This document shows positions 6,264 to 6,270 of a stretch of DNA of 6,270 nt, in pieces. The stretch spans positions 1-6,270 of the forward strand of contig JAZQFQ010000043.1 in assembly GCA_045539595.1 (NCBI GenBank), written 5' to 3'. Position numbers and translations under genes: made by a program. The notes below the pieces were generated by a model that was not told the DNA's origin, did no database searches, and was given only the letters and a program-made list of their open reading frames with translations. Each line of letters begins with the position of its first letter. Positions within the stretch are counted from its first letter, which is position 1. The stretch is from SIG701 sp045539595. Lineage in GTDB: Bacteria > Bacillota > Clostridia > Oscillospirales > CAG-272.

Positions 6264-6270
6264 TAGTGAA

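Noticed and set aside
1..6270. CRISPR repeats, insertion sequences, integrase sites, tRNA or rRNA genes
   Set aside because: Reading both strands showed no direct repeat arrays, transposase motifs, terminal inverted repeats beyond the terminator hairpins, or structural RNA genes other than the T-box.

Overview
The window looks like chromosomal DNA from a low- to mid-GC Gram-positive bacterium of the Bacillota, probably the class Clostridia. The evidence is a complete T-box riboswitch, a consensus sigma-A-type promoter, strong AGGAGG-type ribosome binding sites, and intrinsic terminators with U tracts. The closer placement (gut Oscillospiraceae/Lachnospiraceae type) is only a guess. No mobile element, CRISPR array, tRNA or rRNA was seen, and the DNA is almost fully coding.

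Layout. Positions 2-1921 (+) hold the 3' 639 codons of a single-chain 2-oxoacid dehydrogenase E1, with the alpha and beta subunits fused; its 5' end lies outside the window. An 85-bp convergent gap (1922-2006) carries two strong hairpin terminators, the second of which works in both directions. The complement strand from 6263 down to 2007 is one transcription unit. It consists of a perfect -35/-10 promoter (6235-6263), a roughly 270-nt T-box leader with its own terminator (5961-6228), a 461-codon protein of the 2-isopropylmalate synthase (LeuA/HMGL) family (4529-5914), and an 841-codon fusion (2007-4532). The fusion joins a xylose-isomerase-like TIM barrel to a complete acyl-CoA synthetase. 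The last two genes overlap by 4 bp (ATGA).

How the parts fit. The T-box specifier loop is best read as CUC (Leu), so uncharged tRNA-Leu should switch the operon on. The LeuA-like protein keeps the barrel framework and a well-conserved leucine-type C-terminal regulatory domain. It has lost the catalytic Arg/Asp of the family's DTTLRDG motif, both histidines of the HxHND metal site, and the GERAGN loop. The TIM barrel of the fusion also appears to lack two of its usual metal ligands, whereas the acyl-CoA synthetase half has every core motif intact. A leucine-controlled operon of a probably non-catalytic IPMS relative and an isomerase-barrel/acyl-CoA ligase fusion, facing a fused 2-oxoacid dehydrogenase, is the unusual system here. 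A link to branched-chain 2-oxoacid or acyl-CoA metabolism is plausible but is inference; the sequence does not show the substrate of any of the three proteins.
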